DNA of 64,000 bases from an uncultured Pseudanabaenaceae cyanobacterium (lineage in GTDB: Bacteria; Cyanobacteriota; Cyanobacteriia; PCC-9006; JAAUQQ01): contig CALECT010000153.1 of the NCBI GenBank assembly GCA_937949725.1, positions 1 through 64,000 of the forward strand, in the 5' to 3' direction. The position numbers and the translations under genes are program-made. A model generated the notes under the pieces. That model made no database searches. It had not been told where the DNA came from and saw nothing but the letters and a program-made list of their open reading frames with translations. Of this stretch, positions 1 to 9,166 are shown one piece after another. Numbering within the stretch: position 1 is the first letter of the stretch; each line of letters begins with the position of its first letter.

Positions 1-2
1 CA

Positions 3-632
3 GTCGAACCTGCTCCTACACAACCCACTCCAACTCAGCCTATTTCTGCTCCGACACCGACACCGGAGCCCACGCCAGCTCCCACGCCCAGCCCTGTTCC
101 CCAGCCAATCATGGAACAGCCCATCATTGAACAGCCAGTCCCTGCGACTCCTGAGCCCTCACCAGCCCCAGTTTCTAACCTGATTGAAGGCAGCGCCAAT
201 CGCGATCGCCTCCGTGGCACATCAGATGCCGATAAAATTCGCGGTGGTGCTGGTCGCGATCGTCTCTCCGGTCGTGGCGGTGATGACATCTTAATTGGTG
301 CTAGCACAACTACAGGTGGTGTTGGTGAAATCGACATCCTGCGCGGTGGTGCCGGAAGCGATCTGTTTGTCCTCGGCGATGCCAATCAGACCTACTACAA
401 CGATGGTCAAGATGGAACCTGGGGCACCAGCGACTTCGCCTTCATCCGTGACTTCAATGCCAGCCAGGGTGATATGCTCCAGCTCAACGGCGAAGCAGGG
501 GACTACCGCCTACAAAGCATGGGCAGCGGCGGTGATGCCCTATTCCACGGCGACAATGAGCTGATTGCCATTGTCAAAACCCAAGGCAATGAGGCCTTAG
601 CCCTGGAGAGCGGCGCAGTGCAGTTTGTCTAG
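3..632 (+). CDS. C-terminal part of Pro/Thr-rich RTX-like (hemolysin-type calcium-binding) protein, truncated by window start
   Basis: Frame open from base 3 (VEPAPTQPTPTQPISAPTPTPEPTPAP...), then RDRLRGTSDADKIRGGAGRDRLSGRGGDDILIGA, resembling GGxGxDxL RTX repeats; stop at 632. Confidence 0.8.
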   Translation, partial: VEPAPTQPTPTQPISAPTPTPEPTPAPTPSPVPQPIMEQPIIEQPVPATPEPSPAPVSNLIEGSANRDRLRGTSDADKIRGGAGRDRLSGRGGDDILIGASTTTGGVGEIDILRGGAGSDLFVLGDANQTYYNDGQDGTWGTSDFAFIRDFNASQGDMLQLNGEAGDYRLQSMGSGGDALFHGDNELIAIVKTQGNEALALESGAVQFV

Positions 633-1437
633 TTGCTTCCACATCTTTAAAGAGGAAGATTGAGAGAGCCTTGCAATCTCAGCCTGCCGGAGATTCGGTC
701 ATTGACTAGCAGTGATTCTGTTGGGCAATGACCACTTCCTGGTTGCTGGGAGCAAGGTGACTGGAGTAATGAAGATTACACTCTGGCCACTTTGCCTTGC
801 AATTGATTCGCTAGCCCCCCAGACAAAGGCATCATCACCTAGCTATTGCAGCTTCTCCTGAAGCTGTTTCGCCGTCTTGCCTGAGCAGACGAGTATTCCC
901 CTAGCCTCCACAGCACAGATTTTTTGTCATAGTGCTAGCAACATCAAAAGTAAAAGGAACTTCGACATTTAAACACTAATTTTTCACAAGATAGCAAACA
1001 AAATTAGACAGATAAGATTTCCTTCTAGGTGTCATTCTATCCAATCCGGAACAACGCATAAATTGCTTCCGTCAAAGCAAAATCAACTTCCGGGAAAAGG
1101 GCTCGTCCATCTTGTATTTACAGTTGTCGTTCTTACACAGCATGGCTAGATTGATTAAAGCGTAACTCTAGGAAAGCCTACGGCCCAAGCTTGCTGTTCT
1201 AGCCAAACCGCAAGCATAAAGAGATCACGAAGAATAGGTAAATGCTTTCTTTTTAGCTTGAATTAGCAGCATTTCAGCAAAGAGATTAAAGCTCTAAATC
1301 GTTTAGTGCTTTCCTTTCCTTTCAACCTCAGCATTCAACGCTTTGGAATCCTCGGCAAGAATGACCTGAGTCATAGGCGTTAGCCACATCTCAACACCCT
1401 CTACTCACAACAACAAGCTCTCATCAGGACTATTGAT

Positions 1438-2961
1438 ATGGCGACTCCAACCGCTCAAGAGCAGTACATGCTCGAACTCGTCAACCGCGCCCGTGCCAAT
1501 CCCAACGCAGAAGCTCAAAGGCAAGGCATTGGCCTCAACGACGGGCTCGCCAGCGGGACGATTAACGGTAGCGCCAAGCAAGCTTTAGCCTTTAACTTCA
1601 ACTTGATCAATGCCGCTCGTGGCCACAGCCAGTGGATGATCGATCAAGACATCTTTTCCCATACTGGTGCAAACGGAAGTAGTGCGAGGGAGCGCATGGT
1701 TCAAGCCAACTACGTCTTCACAGGAAGTCAGGCCTGGGGCGAAAACCTTTCCCACAATGGAACTTCAGGAACTCTCGACCTCACGGGTTCCATTGCGAGT
1801 CAGCATGATGGTCTCTTCAGGAGTGAAGGCCATCGCGAGAATATCCTCAACGGCAACTTTCGTGAAATTGGCATCGGTGCCATTCAAGGTAATTTTCAAG
1901 GCCTCAACTCTCTACTCACGACGCAAAATTTTGCCCGATCTGGTAGCAGCGTCTTTCTGACTGGCGTAGCCTTCAATGACGCGGTCATTGACGATGATTT
2001 TTACACCGTAGGTGAGGGTCTAGGCGGAATTAATGTCACTGCCACCAACAGTAGCGGCCAGGTCTTTAGCACAACGACCTTCGGCTCCGGCGGCTATCAG
2101 CTTGCTCTCAACCCCGGAACCTATGAGATTGATTTCACGAACGGCGCTTTGGGACAAAGGGTTGTAGAGCGCACCGTGACTATTGGCGATCTCAACGTCA
2201 AGGTAGACCTGGCCACAGACCAGCTTGCCAGCAACGACTTCAACGGTGATGGCCAAAATGACCTACTGATCTATAACCCCCAGCATTCCTGGAGTGGCAT
2301 TAGCTTTATGGACCAGAACGGTAATGTTACTGGTACTACATCACTCTGGACGGGCTGGACCCCCAAGGCCACCGGAGACTTCAATAACGACGGACAAACA
2401 GACATTGTCATTGAGAATATAGAGAACGACTGGTACGGCATTCTCTATATGGATGGTTCTAATATTCAATCTAGTCAAGGTATTGTCGGCTGGTCTGGCT
2501 GGGACATCATTGGAACCGGCAATTTCAACAATGATGGAACGCCGGACATTCTGATTAAGCACCAAACCCAAGATTGGTATGGCGTTTGGAATATGGGTGG
2601 TGCCGATGGCAACATCATTCAGAGCAGCAATGGCATTAACGTCTGGGCCGGTTGGGACATCAAGGGGGCTGGCGACTTCAATGGCGATGGCAGAACCGAG
2701 CTAGTTGCGCAGCATAAAACCGAAGGCTGGCACGGCATCTTTGAACTTAATGCTGAGCAACAAATTGTGAGCTCTCAGGGTATTGCCGGTTGGGCTGGCT
2801 GGGACATTGTCGGGACCAGTGACCAAAATGAAGATGGTAAAACTGATTTGCTGATCAGACATCAAACCCAAGGATGGCAAGGTGCAGTATTACTGAATGG
2901 CAACCAGGTCACTGGTTCCCAAGGGCTAAACATTTGGCAAGGCTGGGAGGCGATCGCTTAA
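1438..2961 (+). CDS. CAP (SCP/PR-1-like) domain protein with C-terminal FG-GAP/VCBS-like repeats
   Basis: N-term EQYMLELVNRARANPNAEA...HSQWM...FSHTGANG...GENL...HRENILNGNFREIGIG typical of CAP domains; about 50-aa repeats W.GWDI.GTG.FN.DG..D.L..; no N-terminal signal peptide. Confidence 0.88.
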   Translation: MATPTAQEQYMLELVNRARANPNAEAQRQGIGLNDGLASGTINGSAKQALAFNFNLINAARGHSQWMIDQDIFSHTGANGSSARERMVQANYVFTGSQAWGENLSHNGTSGTLDLTGSIASQHDGLFRSEGHRENILNGNFREIGIGAIQGNFQGLNSLLTTQNFARSGSSVFLTGVAFNDAVIDDDFYTVGEGLGGINVTATNSSGQVFSTTTFGSGGYQLALNPGTYEIDFTNGALGQRVVERTVTIGDLNVKVDLATDQLASNDFNGDGQNDLLIYNPQHSWSGISFMDQNGNVTGTTSLWTGWTPKATGDFNNDGQTDIVIENIENDWYGILYMDGSNIQSSQGIVGWSGWDIIGTGNFNNDGTPDILIKHQTQDWYGVWNMGGADGNIIQSSNGINVWAGWDIKGAGDFNGDGRTELVAQHKTEGWHGIFELNAEQQIVSSQGIAGWAGWDIVGTSDQNEDGKTDLLIRHQTQGWQGAVLLNGNQVTGSQGLNIWQGWEAIA

Positions 2962-3203
2962 TCCCATTCCTGATGACATACCGAGGTGAGCCAGTAGAAA
3001 AGCCAACGTCAAGTTGGTCTTCGAGGAACTCGCTAGGATAGAAATGGCTGGAGTTGCGATATCGCAACTCCAGCCATTTACTTTGCGATTGCACCCCAAA
3101 CCTCCGGAAGAATCGCCACCTCTATGACTGTTCTCAAGCTACGCCTTCTTAGCCTAGGCATCGTGGCCTTGCTCCTATCCTACTTCCCCTCGCCATTTGG
3201 GCC

Positions 3204-4034
3204 ATGCGCAATCCGGCAGCGGCCTCGCTCAAGCTCGTCAATGGCTTGGCATGGGTGACCGGCGATCGCATCCAGACCAACATTGCCTACAGCACCCACC
3301 CCGAAAACAAACTCGATATTTATCTCCCTCCTCAATCTCAACAAACCGCCGAACAAGCAGCCCCCGTTATAGTCTTCTTCTACGGAGGCTGCTGGGGAGC
3401 CTGCCTCAAATTCTATAAATCAGACTATCGCTTCGTCGCTGAATCCCTAGCCAAGGAAGGCTACGTCGTCGTCCTGCCCGACTACCGCTACCACCCCAAC
3501 GTCAAATTCCCGGCCATCATGGCCGACGCCACCGAGGCCGTGGAATGGGTCAGCAACAACATCGAACAATACGGCGGCGACCCAAACCAGATATTCCTCT
3601 CCGGCCATTCCGCCGGAGCCCAAATGAGCGCACTGCTCACCCTCAACGAAGACTATCTACGTCCCGAAACCCACCACAATGTCAAAGGCTTTATTGGCCT
3701 AGCAGGCCCCTACGACTTCCTGCCCTTCGACCAGGCCTACCAACCCATCCTCTTTGGACCGGTCGAGAACTACCCCATCTCCCAACCCATCAACTACGTT
3801 GATGGCAACGAGCCTCCGCTACTACTGCTCTACGGCAACGACGACAGCGTTGTTTTTCCCCGCAACATTGAGAATTTATCGGCAAAAGTGCTCCAACAGG
3901 GTGGCGTCGTTGAGGTTCATCGGTACGATGGAATTGACCATCCTGGGATCGTCGGTGCGCTGTCCGTACCTTTCCGAAACCGCCAGCCTGTCTACGCCGA
4001 CATCCTCAACTTCCTCAACCAGCACCGTCATTAA
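3204..4034 (+). CDS. alpha/beta hydrolase (esterase/lipase, BD-FAE-like); start uncertain, possible 5' frameshift
   Basis: VIVFFYGGCWGACLKF...GGDPNQIFLSGHSAGAQMSALL...DDSVVF...DGIDHPGIV: HGG-like oxyanion motif, GHSAG nucleophile elbow. Confidence 0.85.
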   Translation: MRNPAAASLKLVNGLAWVTGDRIQTNIAYSTHPENKLDIYLPPQSQQTAEQAAPVIVFFYGGCWGACLKFYKSDYRFVAESLAKEGYVVVLPDYRYHPNVKFPAIMADATEAVEWVSNNIEQYGGDPNQIFLSGHSAGAQMSALLTLNEDYLRPETHHNVKGFIGLAGPYDFLPFDQAYQPILFGPVENYPISQPINYVDGNEPPLLLLYGNDDSVVFPRNIENLSAKVLQQGGVVEVHRYDGIDHPGIVGALSVPFRNRQPVYADILNFLNQHRH

Positions 4035-4044
4035 ATTGCTTGCC

Positions 4045-4353
4045 GTGACCAGCCTACTCAGCCGAATTCCCAATCCCTTCACCCTCCTCAATGGCTTCGT
4101 CATTCCCGCCGAAGGCATCCTTAGCCGGGGCAGCTATCGCAGCATTTTGAGTCTGGGCAGCGTGGGTAGCATTCTCAGTATTGGTAGCGTTGGCAGTATT
4201 TTGAGCGTCGGCAGCGTCGGCAGCATCCTCAGTATTGGCTGTATTGGGAGCCTAATTAGCTTCGTTAGCTTTGGCAGTATTTTGTCGCTGTTTAGCGTCA
4301 ATAGCATTTTGAGCGTGTTTGGCTTTGGGGCAGGCGATCGCGACGGTTTCTAA
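4045..4353 (+). CDS. Small protein of tandem 9-aa repeats (SILSxGSVG)
   Basis: GTG-initiated frame just after the esterase stop; seven consecutive 9-aa units at 4141-4329 with synonymous codon variation between units. Confidence 0.6.
   Translation: MTSLLSRIPNPFTLLNGFVIPAEGILSRGSYRSILSLGSVGSILSIGSVGSILSVGSVGSILSIGCIGSLISFVSFGSILSLFSVNSILSVFGFGAGDRDGF
4141..4329 (+). repeat. 7 x 27-bp degenerate coding tandem repeat
   Basis: SILSLGSVG/SILSIGSVG/SILSVGSVG/SILSIGCIG/SLISFVSFG/SILSLFSVN/SILSVFGFG. Confidence 0.85.
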
Positions 4354-4407
4354 CTCCAGGCCATGGCGTTGCAAGCAGTTCGGCAAGAATGCAGAAGACA
4401 AATTATA

Positions 4408-4450
4408 GGGAGCGTATAATAATTGGCAAGACTGATAGCTCCCGTTTTTT
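4408..4450 (+). terminator. Possible intrinsic terminator (weak stem, T tract)
   Basis: gggagc...gctccc followed by gtttttt; loop is long. Confidence 0.3.
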
Positions 4451-4524
4451 CAAATGAAGAAGCACCTGAGTGAGGCATTCAGCAATATATGAATTTCTAA
4501 GGTCCATTAGAGACCGCAATAGAT

Positions 4525-5109
4525 ATGGCGACCAAGAAACAGCTCCAAGATTCTCTGAAACTGCAATACGGCATTAACAAGAACATCAGCCAGGAGCTGT
4601 CTACAGAAAATTGTGAACGACTCTTAGCCCTAATGGACCAAGAGCCCAGCATTCTTGAATTAGTTGCCTCCTTCGCAGACAAGAATATAGAGCTTGGCAA
4701 GAATAATCAGCGCTTTGGTCAACAGCGTAGTCAAGCCGAGCGCCAGCTCAAAAAAGCAAAAGCTGAATACGAACAACTCCAAAAGTCTGTAGCAGAAGCA
4801 GAATCTCGCAACAATGGGCTTCGAGTCAAACGCGGCGATTTAGATAAGGAGCAAGCTGCCCTCCAACAACGCATTAACGATCTTCAAGCTCAGAACCAAC
4901 AGCTCAGTGGCACCGTTCAAACCTTGGAGAAGAAGACTGAAGCGCTGTCTGACGTTAACGAAGTATTGAAGAAAGACAATAAGGCACTCAAAAATTTAGT
5001 GGATCAAATTCGACTCAAGCTGGCGATCGACATCAAGCAGCTCATGCGATACGAAGACAGCGAGCTTCGCAAAGCAGCAGCTCGACTCTTCAAATGGACC
5101 CAAGGTTAA
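4525..5109 (+). CDS. Coiled-coil protein of unknown function (cassette gene A)
   Basis: 194 aa; ordered N-term (LKLQYGINKNISQELSTENCERLLALMDQEPSILELVASFADKN), then long heptad-rich coiled coil. Confidence 0.75.
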   Translation: MATKKQLQDSLKLQYGINKNISQELSTENCERLLALMDQEPSILELVASFADKNIELGKNNQRFGQQRSQAERQLKKAKAEYEQLQKSVAEAESRNNGLRVKRGDLDKEQAALQQRINDLQAQNQQLSGTVQTLEKKTEALSDVNEVLKKDNKALKNLVDQIRLKLAIDIKQLMRYEDSELRKAAARLFKWTQG

Positions 5110-5114
5110 AGCCC

Positions 5115-5531
5115 ATGGCATCAAAAAAGAAGCCTGCAAGAACCTTCAATGGCATGACCTATCGAGAGGTCCAACGACACAACAGCACCCAGCGTAACCA
5201 ACTACCCAAGGTAGAGCAAAAGCAAATTAAACAAGCAGGCTTACGCAATGTGGGCTGGCAAAATGTCATCGACCTCCACAACCACCTTGAAACGCTCCAA
5301 GCCAAACTCAACGACGAGCTACCCAGTCTAGAGACCCTTTTCCTAGAAGCCGATCGCATCGGCAACAAATACCAAACCGAGGCAGAGCGACAAGCTTTCA
5401 CCCAAAAGATGGCTGCTGTTTCAACCGAAATGTCGGAACTAATCGACCAGCAGTTTCCAGACACCGAAGCCGAAATCATCAGCTTCAAAGGCAAGCAGAA
5501 GACAAACAGGCGTTCTAAAAAGAAACGCTAA
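5115..5531 (+). CDS. Small hypothetical protein with basic C-terminus (cassette gene B)
   Basis: ATG at 5115 (track start 5094 overlaps gene A); ends KGKQKTNRRSKKKR; contains SLETLFLEADRIGNKY. Confidence 0.65.
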   Translation: MASKKKPARTFNGMTYREVQRHNSTQRNQLPKVEQKQIKQAGLRNVGWQNVIDLHNHLETLQAKLNDELPSLETLFLEADRIGNKYQTEAERQAFTQKMAAVSTEMSELIDQQFPDTEAEIISFKGKQKTNRRSKKKR

Positions 5532-5582
5532 TCCAGCCGACTTATCCATTCCAATAATCCCATCAGATTCAACGCCCAGCCC

Positions 5583-6050
5583 ATGCCCCAAAGCGATTTC
5601 CCAGAAGAACAAAGCTTAGAGCAGCTATTTCAACAAGCAGACGAACTGGGCAAGAAGCAATACCACCGCCTCACCCCAGAAGACTTCGAAGACTATCGCA
5701 AATACGACTACTGGCGAAACATCAACGGCGACGGCGAATGCGGCAGCACCCAAGAAAGCAGAGACTGGGTTCGCCAAAATTCAGGCTATAGCTGCCCCGT
5801 CTGCCAAGAACGCTTCAGTACTCCAGGACATCACAGAACCATTGACCACAAACTGCCTCGGGCTCAATATCCCTGGCTCTCCCTAAACTTCGCGAACTTA
5901 TGGGTCATTTGCTTAGCCTGCAACCAAGAGAAAGCGGAAATGCACTGGTTTGAGTACGAACATTACATGCTGCTCAATCATCCAGAGATCTACAGCAATG
6001 TGCATGAAGTTCGCCCCAATCGACTCATCAAGAATCTGAGACAAACATAA
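5583..6050 (+). CDS. HNH endonuclease family protein (cassette gene C)
   Basis: SCPVCQERFSTPGHHRTIDHKLPRAQYPWLSLNFANLWVICLACNQEKAEM: CxxC, DH, N, CxxCN..K pattern of HNH domains. Confidence 0.85.
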   Translation: MPQSDFPEEQSLEQLFQQADELGKKQYHRLTPEDFEDYRKYDYWRNINGDGECGSTQESRDWVRQNSGYSCPVCQERFSTPGHHRTIDHKLPRAQYPWLSLNFANLWVICLACNQEKAEMHWFEYEHYMLLNHPEIYSNVHEVRPNRLIKNLRQT

Positions 6051-6121
6051 AGTGCAACAAACTTCGCGAAAAGCCCTTCGAACAAGCTGTTGTTCCTTGA
6101 AGAAGTTTGTTGCATCCAACC

Positions 6122-6475
6122 ATGAAACCCAAATCCATTAAGAATTTGTTAGCAGCTGCGTTTGTTGTTACCTTGCCGCTGCTCGCTTCTCCCCGCCCCG
6201 CCCAAGCCGAATCCCTACGATCCTTCTGCAAATACGTCCCCAACGACAACAGTTCATACACCGTCGCCAGACCCTGCGTCTTTTCCATGCGCCAAGGCTT
6301 GGTGGATATTATCTGGGATGACGGCGTCATCAATAGCTTTGTGCCTAATCCCGAGCAGCCCTTCACCTACACCGATCAACGCGGTGGCTTGGTTTACCAG
6401 CAATCCAGTACAGCCAATAAGACCTACCAAATGGAGCAGGGCAACCTCTATGTTTATTGGGGAGGCGATCGCTAA
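6122..6475 (+). CDS. Secreted hypothetical protein
   Basis: Signal peptide MKPKSIKNLLAAAFVVTLPLLASPRPAQAES, stop at 6475. Confidence 0.65.
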   Translation: MKPKSIKNLLAAAFVVTLPLLASPRPAQAESLRSFCKYVPNDNSSYTVARPCVFSMRQGLVDIIWDDGVINSFVPNPEQPFTYTDQRGGLVYQQSSTANKTYQMEQGNLYVYWGGDR

Positions 6476-7899
6476 TTTTTCAAGCTGGCATAAATTGCCT
6501 TGAACTCCCGCTGGCGATCGTTATGCACGACGATCGCCTCCGGATAATCCACCCGCTCCAGCGCCCCTAACTTCCCACTAATAATCGACCCCACATCCGC
6601 CGACTTTAGCTCCGGCACCCAATGGCGAATATACTTCGCCTCCTTATCAAACTTCTTCGCCTGAGTATAAGGATTAAAAATCCGCAGCGGCTTCGGGTCC
6701 ATCCCACTGGACGCACTCCACTGCCAGCCGCCATTATTGGCAGACAAATCCCCATCCACCAGCTTCTGCATAAAATACTTCTCCCCCCAACGCCAATCAA
6801 TAATCAAATCCTTCGTCAAAAAACTCGCCACAATCATCCGACAACGGTTGTGCATCCAACCCGTTGCATTTAACTGTCGCATCGCAGCATCCACAATCGG
6901 GTAGCCCGTACGCCCCTCACACCAAGCCTGGAACAGCCCCTCATTGTTCTCCCAGGGAAACTTTTGCCACAGCTCCCGATAGGGACCCTTGGCTAAGTCA
7001 GGGAAAAAGTACATCGCATGCTGGTAAAACTCCCGCCAAGCCAGCTCCTGTTGCCAGACAATCACGCCACGCCGAGCCTCATCCGCCTCGCTAGCACCAT
7101 AGGCCTCCATCGTCCGCTGCCACACATCCCGAATGCCCAGCACTCCAAACTTAAACGCAGCACTAAGGAAAGATGTTCCCACAACAGCAGGGAAATTCCG
7201 CTGGTCGTCATAGCCCAGAATCGTCTGCTGCCCACCGCAGAAATTTGACAACTGCTCATAGGCCGCAGCACTGCCTGGAGCCAACGGCAGCTTTGCATCC
7301 CAGCGAAAACCTAGATCCTTCAGCGAAGGTAGCTCAGTTGCCCCCGCACCTACCGCTTGCTCACGCTCCGCCGCCGACAATCCCTCACAACCTGCCAAAG
7401 TCTCAACGGGTTTTGTCTTCGCCTGCCCAAACCAATTTTTCTTAAACGGCCCATAAACCGTATAGGGGTCGCCCTTGCCGCTGCGAATCTCCCCCGGCGC
7501 ATGGAGCAACTGGTCCCAGCGAGCGTGAACCTCAACCCCCGGCTCCTTCAGCGCTTCATAGACAGCCTTATCCCGAGCCTTGGCATAGGGTTCCACATCT
7601 CGGTTCCAGTAGCAAATCTTGGCATCCAGAGCCCTGGCCAGCTCCGGCAACTTCTGCTCCGGCTTACCCTGCAAAATCAGCAGCTCACTACCCGCTTTCT
7701 GATAATCCTGTTGCAAGGCTTCCAAGCAGCCCAACATGTATTTCACCCGCGCCGGGGCCACATCATCCGCCTGGAGAATGCCGGGGTCTAGGCAAAACAC
7801 TCCTGTCACAGCTGGGCCATGCTCCCGCGCCGCCGCAAGCCCCACGTTATCTACAATGCGAAGGTCTTTGCGGTGCCAAAACAAGATGCGGTCAGTCAT
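6472..7899 (-). CDS. phr: Deoxyribodipyrimidine photolyase
   Basis: LFWHRKDLRIVDNVGLAAA N-term; C-term WREFYQHAMYFFPDL, GRTGYPIVDAAMRQLNATGWMHNRCRMIVASFLTKDL, GGWQWSASSGMDPKPLRIFNP. Confidence 0.97.
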   Translation of the reverse strand: MTDRILFWHRKDLRIVDNVGLAAAREHGPAVTGVFCLDPGILQADDVAPARVKYMLGCLEALQQDYQKAGSELLILQGKPEQKLPELARALDAKICYWNRDVEPYAKARDKAVYEALKEPGVEVHARWDQLLHAPGEIRSGKGDPYTVYGPFKKNWFGQAKTKPVETLAGCEGLSAAEREQAVGAGATELPSLKDLGFRWDAKLPLAPGSAAAYEQLSNFCGGQQTILGYDDQRNFPAVVGTSFLSAAFKFGVLGIRDVWQRTMEAYGASEADEARRGVIVWQQELAWREFYQHAMYFFPDLAKGPYRELWQKFPWENNEGLFQAWCEGRTGYPIVDAAMRQLNATGWMHNRCRMIVASFLTKDLIIDWRWGEKYFMQKLVDGDLSANNGGWQWSASSGMDPKPLRIFNPYTQAKKFDKEAKYIRHWVPELKSADVGSIISGKLGALERVDYPEAIVVHNDRQREFKAIYASLKN

Positions 7900-8012
7900 G
7901 GAGAGCGGTAGCGATCAGCGCGATGATCTTAACAGTCTGCAAACCTCCTTGCTTCAGCCAGCCAGCATCAGCTTTAGCCAAGGGTTGAGCGAAACCAAAT
8001 CCGGTGAGTGAC

Positions 8013-8597
8013 TTAGGTCAAATAAGGCTTCGCCAGCCAATAGGCCGTCACAATCCGCGAATCGATCGCCCGCCCCGATCGCAACTCCGCCTCCAGCTCC
8101 ACCCCCGTCATCAGCACCACCTCAATCTGCTCATCCTCATCCTGGGCAGGCGGCAGCGCCAGCTTCTCCAAATCCGTTGCCAAATAGGGATAAATCACCT
8201 CATCGGAATAGCCCGGAGCCAGGAAAAACTCACTCAGCTTCTGCCAGCGATGCCCGCGATAGCCCGCCTCCTCCTCCAGCTCCCGCTTCACCGTCTCCCC
8301 CGGATCTTCCCCCGGCTCCAACGTTCCCGCCGGAAACTCTAGCAGCCAGCCCTCCGTGGCAAAGCGGTACTGCCGAATCAGCACAAACCGGCCATCGGCC
8401 AACACTGGCACCGCTAGAGCACCACCGGGATGCTGAATCCAATCGCAGGTGGCTTCCACGCCATTGGGCAACTTGAGCGTGCTGGACTCAAAGCTATATT
8501 TCTTGCCGTTGTACTTGAGGTGCTGTTGCAACCGTTCGCTTGGCTGTTTTGAATCTATCGGTTGCTTCCCATTCACAGGTTGAGAGTCTGAGGCCAT
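8013..8597 (-). CDS. NUDIX hydrolase (ADP-ribose pyrophosphatase-like)
   Basis: Nudix box: GTLEPGEDPGETVKRELEEEAGYRG. Confidence 0.92.
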   Translation of the reverse strand: MASDSQPVNGKQPIDSKQPSERLQQHLKYNGKKYSFESSTLKLPNGVEATCDWIQHPGGALAVPVLADGRFVLIRQYRFATEGWLLEFPAGTLEPGEDPGETVKRELEEEAGYRGHRWQKLSEFFLAPGYSDEVIYPYLATDLEKLALPPAQDEDEQIEVVLMTGVELEAELRSGRAIDSRIVTAYWLAKPYLT

Positions 8598-8843
8598 GGC
8601 GATCGCGTCCTAGAGCTGTTCCACACCAGAGCAGTCTACGTTTTTAAGGAGATCCGCGATCGCCTCACCCAAAATCGGATGTCGCCAATCAGCCGCAATC
8701 TCCGCCAAGGCCACCAAATTGCGACTCTCCCAACCGACAGCCAAATCTCTTATTTCCCCATTCAAGCCTTAACCTTAACCATTCCCTTATCCACCATTCG
8801 ATTGCGTAACCTCTACATCTCCAACATCTCCTTAAAACACAAG

Positions 8844-8870
8844 TTCCCCGGAAGCAGAACTTCCGGGGAA
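8844..8870 (-). terminator. Perfect 11-bp inverted repeat, candidate terminator of the 58-aa ORF
   Basis: ttccccggaag-cagaa-cttccggggaa, about 120 nt past the minus-strand stop at 8990. Confidence 0.4.
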
Positions 8871-8989
8871 TCGCACTCACAACATTCAGTAATGTACTTG
8901 TGGAGCTGTCATGGTTTCAGACAGGCCTACAGAAGATCCTGGGAGACACAACAAACCATCCAGTCATCCAAAGTAAGGCTTAAAACCAC

Positions 8990-9166
8990 TTAAAGCCGAG
9001 GCTTTTTCTTGTCTTTGATATAAGCATCCAAAGCCTGAGCCAGTAGGTCCGTAGGATCATCACCCATATCGGGCGCTGTAGTAGGAAGCTCAGTTTTAGG
9101 CTCCTTAGAATCAGACGTTAGCACTAAAACAATTGCGAAAATTGCGAAAATTGCGATAGTTGGCAT
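8990..9166 (-). CDS. Small single-TM protein, 58 aa (below ORF-track cutoff)
   Basis: Manual translation MPTIAIFAIFAIVLVLTSDSKEPKTELPTTAPDMGDDPTDLLAQALDAYIKDKKKPRL*; AGGGGG SD-like sequence upstream of the ATG. Confidence 0.6.
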   Translation of the reverse strand: MPTIAIFAIFAIVLVLTSDSKEPKTELPTTAPDMGDDPTDLLAQALDAYIKDKKKPRL

